Of a DNA stretch of 34,452 bases, positions 34,297-34,452 are shown in pieces; within the stretch, counting starts at the first letter, position 1; the number at the start of each line of letters is the position of its first letter. A program made the position numbers and the translations under genes. This stretch comes from Flavobacterium psychrophilum DSM 3660 = ATCC 49418 (lineage in GTDB: Bacteria; Bacteroidota; Bacteroidia; Flavobacteriales; Flavobacteriaceae), in NCBI RefSeq assembly GCF_002217405.1, contig NZ_MUHE01000029.1, positions 1 to 34,452 of the forward strand. Direction: 5' to 3'. A model generated the notes under the pieces. The model searched no databases. It was not told the DNA's origin and worked only from the letters and a program-made list of their open reading frames with translations.

Positions 34297-34427
34297 GCCG
34301 TTTTAATTTTAAAAACACTGCAATGTTTGGTGTGTGTATCCTCATTTAGAGGCACTGTACTCTTATTGTTTTAGCAAATTTAATAACAAATGGTACAACA
34401 ACACACCATTGTCATGCGAATTAAAAC
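34297..34427. repeat. Imperfect inverted repeat near the right edge
   Basis: GTTTTAATTT (34300-34309) and CAATGTTTGGTGTGT (34321-34335) have inverse partners ACACACCATTG (34401-34411) and GAATTAAAAC (34418-34427). The left side also shares AAAAACACTG with the 10322-10483 element. No ORF. It may be a decayed member of the same class. Confidence 0.35.
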
Positions 34428-34436
34428 ATATTACTA

Positions 34437-34452
34437 ATACCATTTAAAGTTT
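34437..34452. repeat. End of a second MITE-like element, cut by the window
   Basis: The last 16 bases, ATACCATTTAAAGTTT, are the exact reverse complement of 10468-10483, the right end of the element at 10322-10483. A second copy probably continues past the window. Confidence 0.55.

Overview
This is an AT-rich chromosomal segment from a Bacteroidota bacterium, most likely Flavobacterium or a close relative. The evidence is a GldI-type gliding lipoprotein, promoter boxes of the Bacteroidota form TAnnTTTG, almost no Shine-Dalgarno sequences, and fused cyclophilin-FKBP isomerases. About 27 protein genes are supported. I see no rRNA, tRNA, CRISPR array, complete insertion sequence or complete prophage. 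The window is mostly housekeeping DNA with a few accessory insertions.

Layout. 45-3919 (minus): a nanoRNase-like DHH phosphoesterase, gldI and two exported cyclophilin-FKBP proteins form one operon ending in a strong terminator. 4012-10233 (plus): guaA, two exported LysM proteins (one with a coiled coil, one with a periplasmic-binding-protein fold), an OsmC protein and a DUF3820 protein. 10234-10939 is non-coding and holds a terminator, a MITE-like palindromic element and promoter-like boxes. 10940-15463 (plus): pyrG, yidC and an exported MORN-repeat protein. 15530-17334 (minus): purA and a Fur-family regulator without the usual CxxC. 17854-22520: a cell-envelope island with a glucosaminidase, two related SGNH esterases and an MBOAT acyltransferase. 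23087-24937 (minus): a third, cytoplasmic cyclophilin-FKBP protein and pcm. 25036-34195 (plus): a Gfo/Idh/MocA oxidoreductase, a 3-hydroxyacyl-CoA dehydrogenase, a DUF1015 protein, yggS, an S23-type four-helix protein, a DEDDh-GIY-YIG nuclease, miaA, an orphan with a phage XkdF-like domain, and pepT.

How the genes work together. Three nucleotide-synthesis genes (guaA, pyrG, purA) lie among envelope-biogenesis genes (yidC, the LysM proteins, the periplasmic isomerases). The isomerases and GldI probably help fold exported proteins, including the gliding machinery. The glucosaminidase-SGNH-MBOAT island is a plausible system for adding and removing acetyl groups on peptidoglycan or another envelope glycan. 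That function is inferred, not shown.

The most unusual items are: the XkdF-like domain joined to a His-rich C-terminal domain outside any prophage; a dispersed simple repeat translated inside yggS; a 162-bp palindromic element with a matching second end at the right window edge; and a promoter box inside the loop of the guaA terminator.
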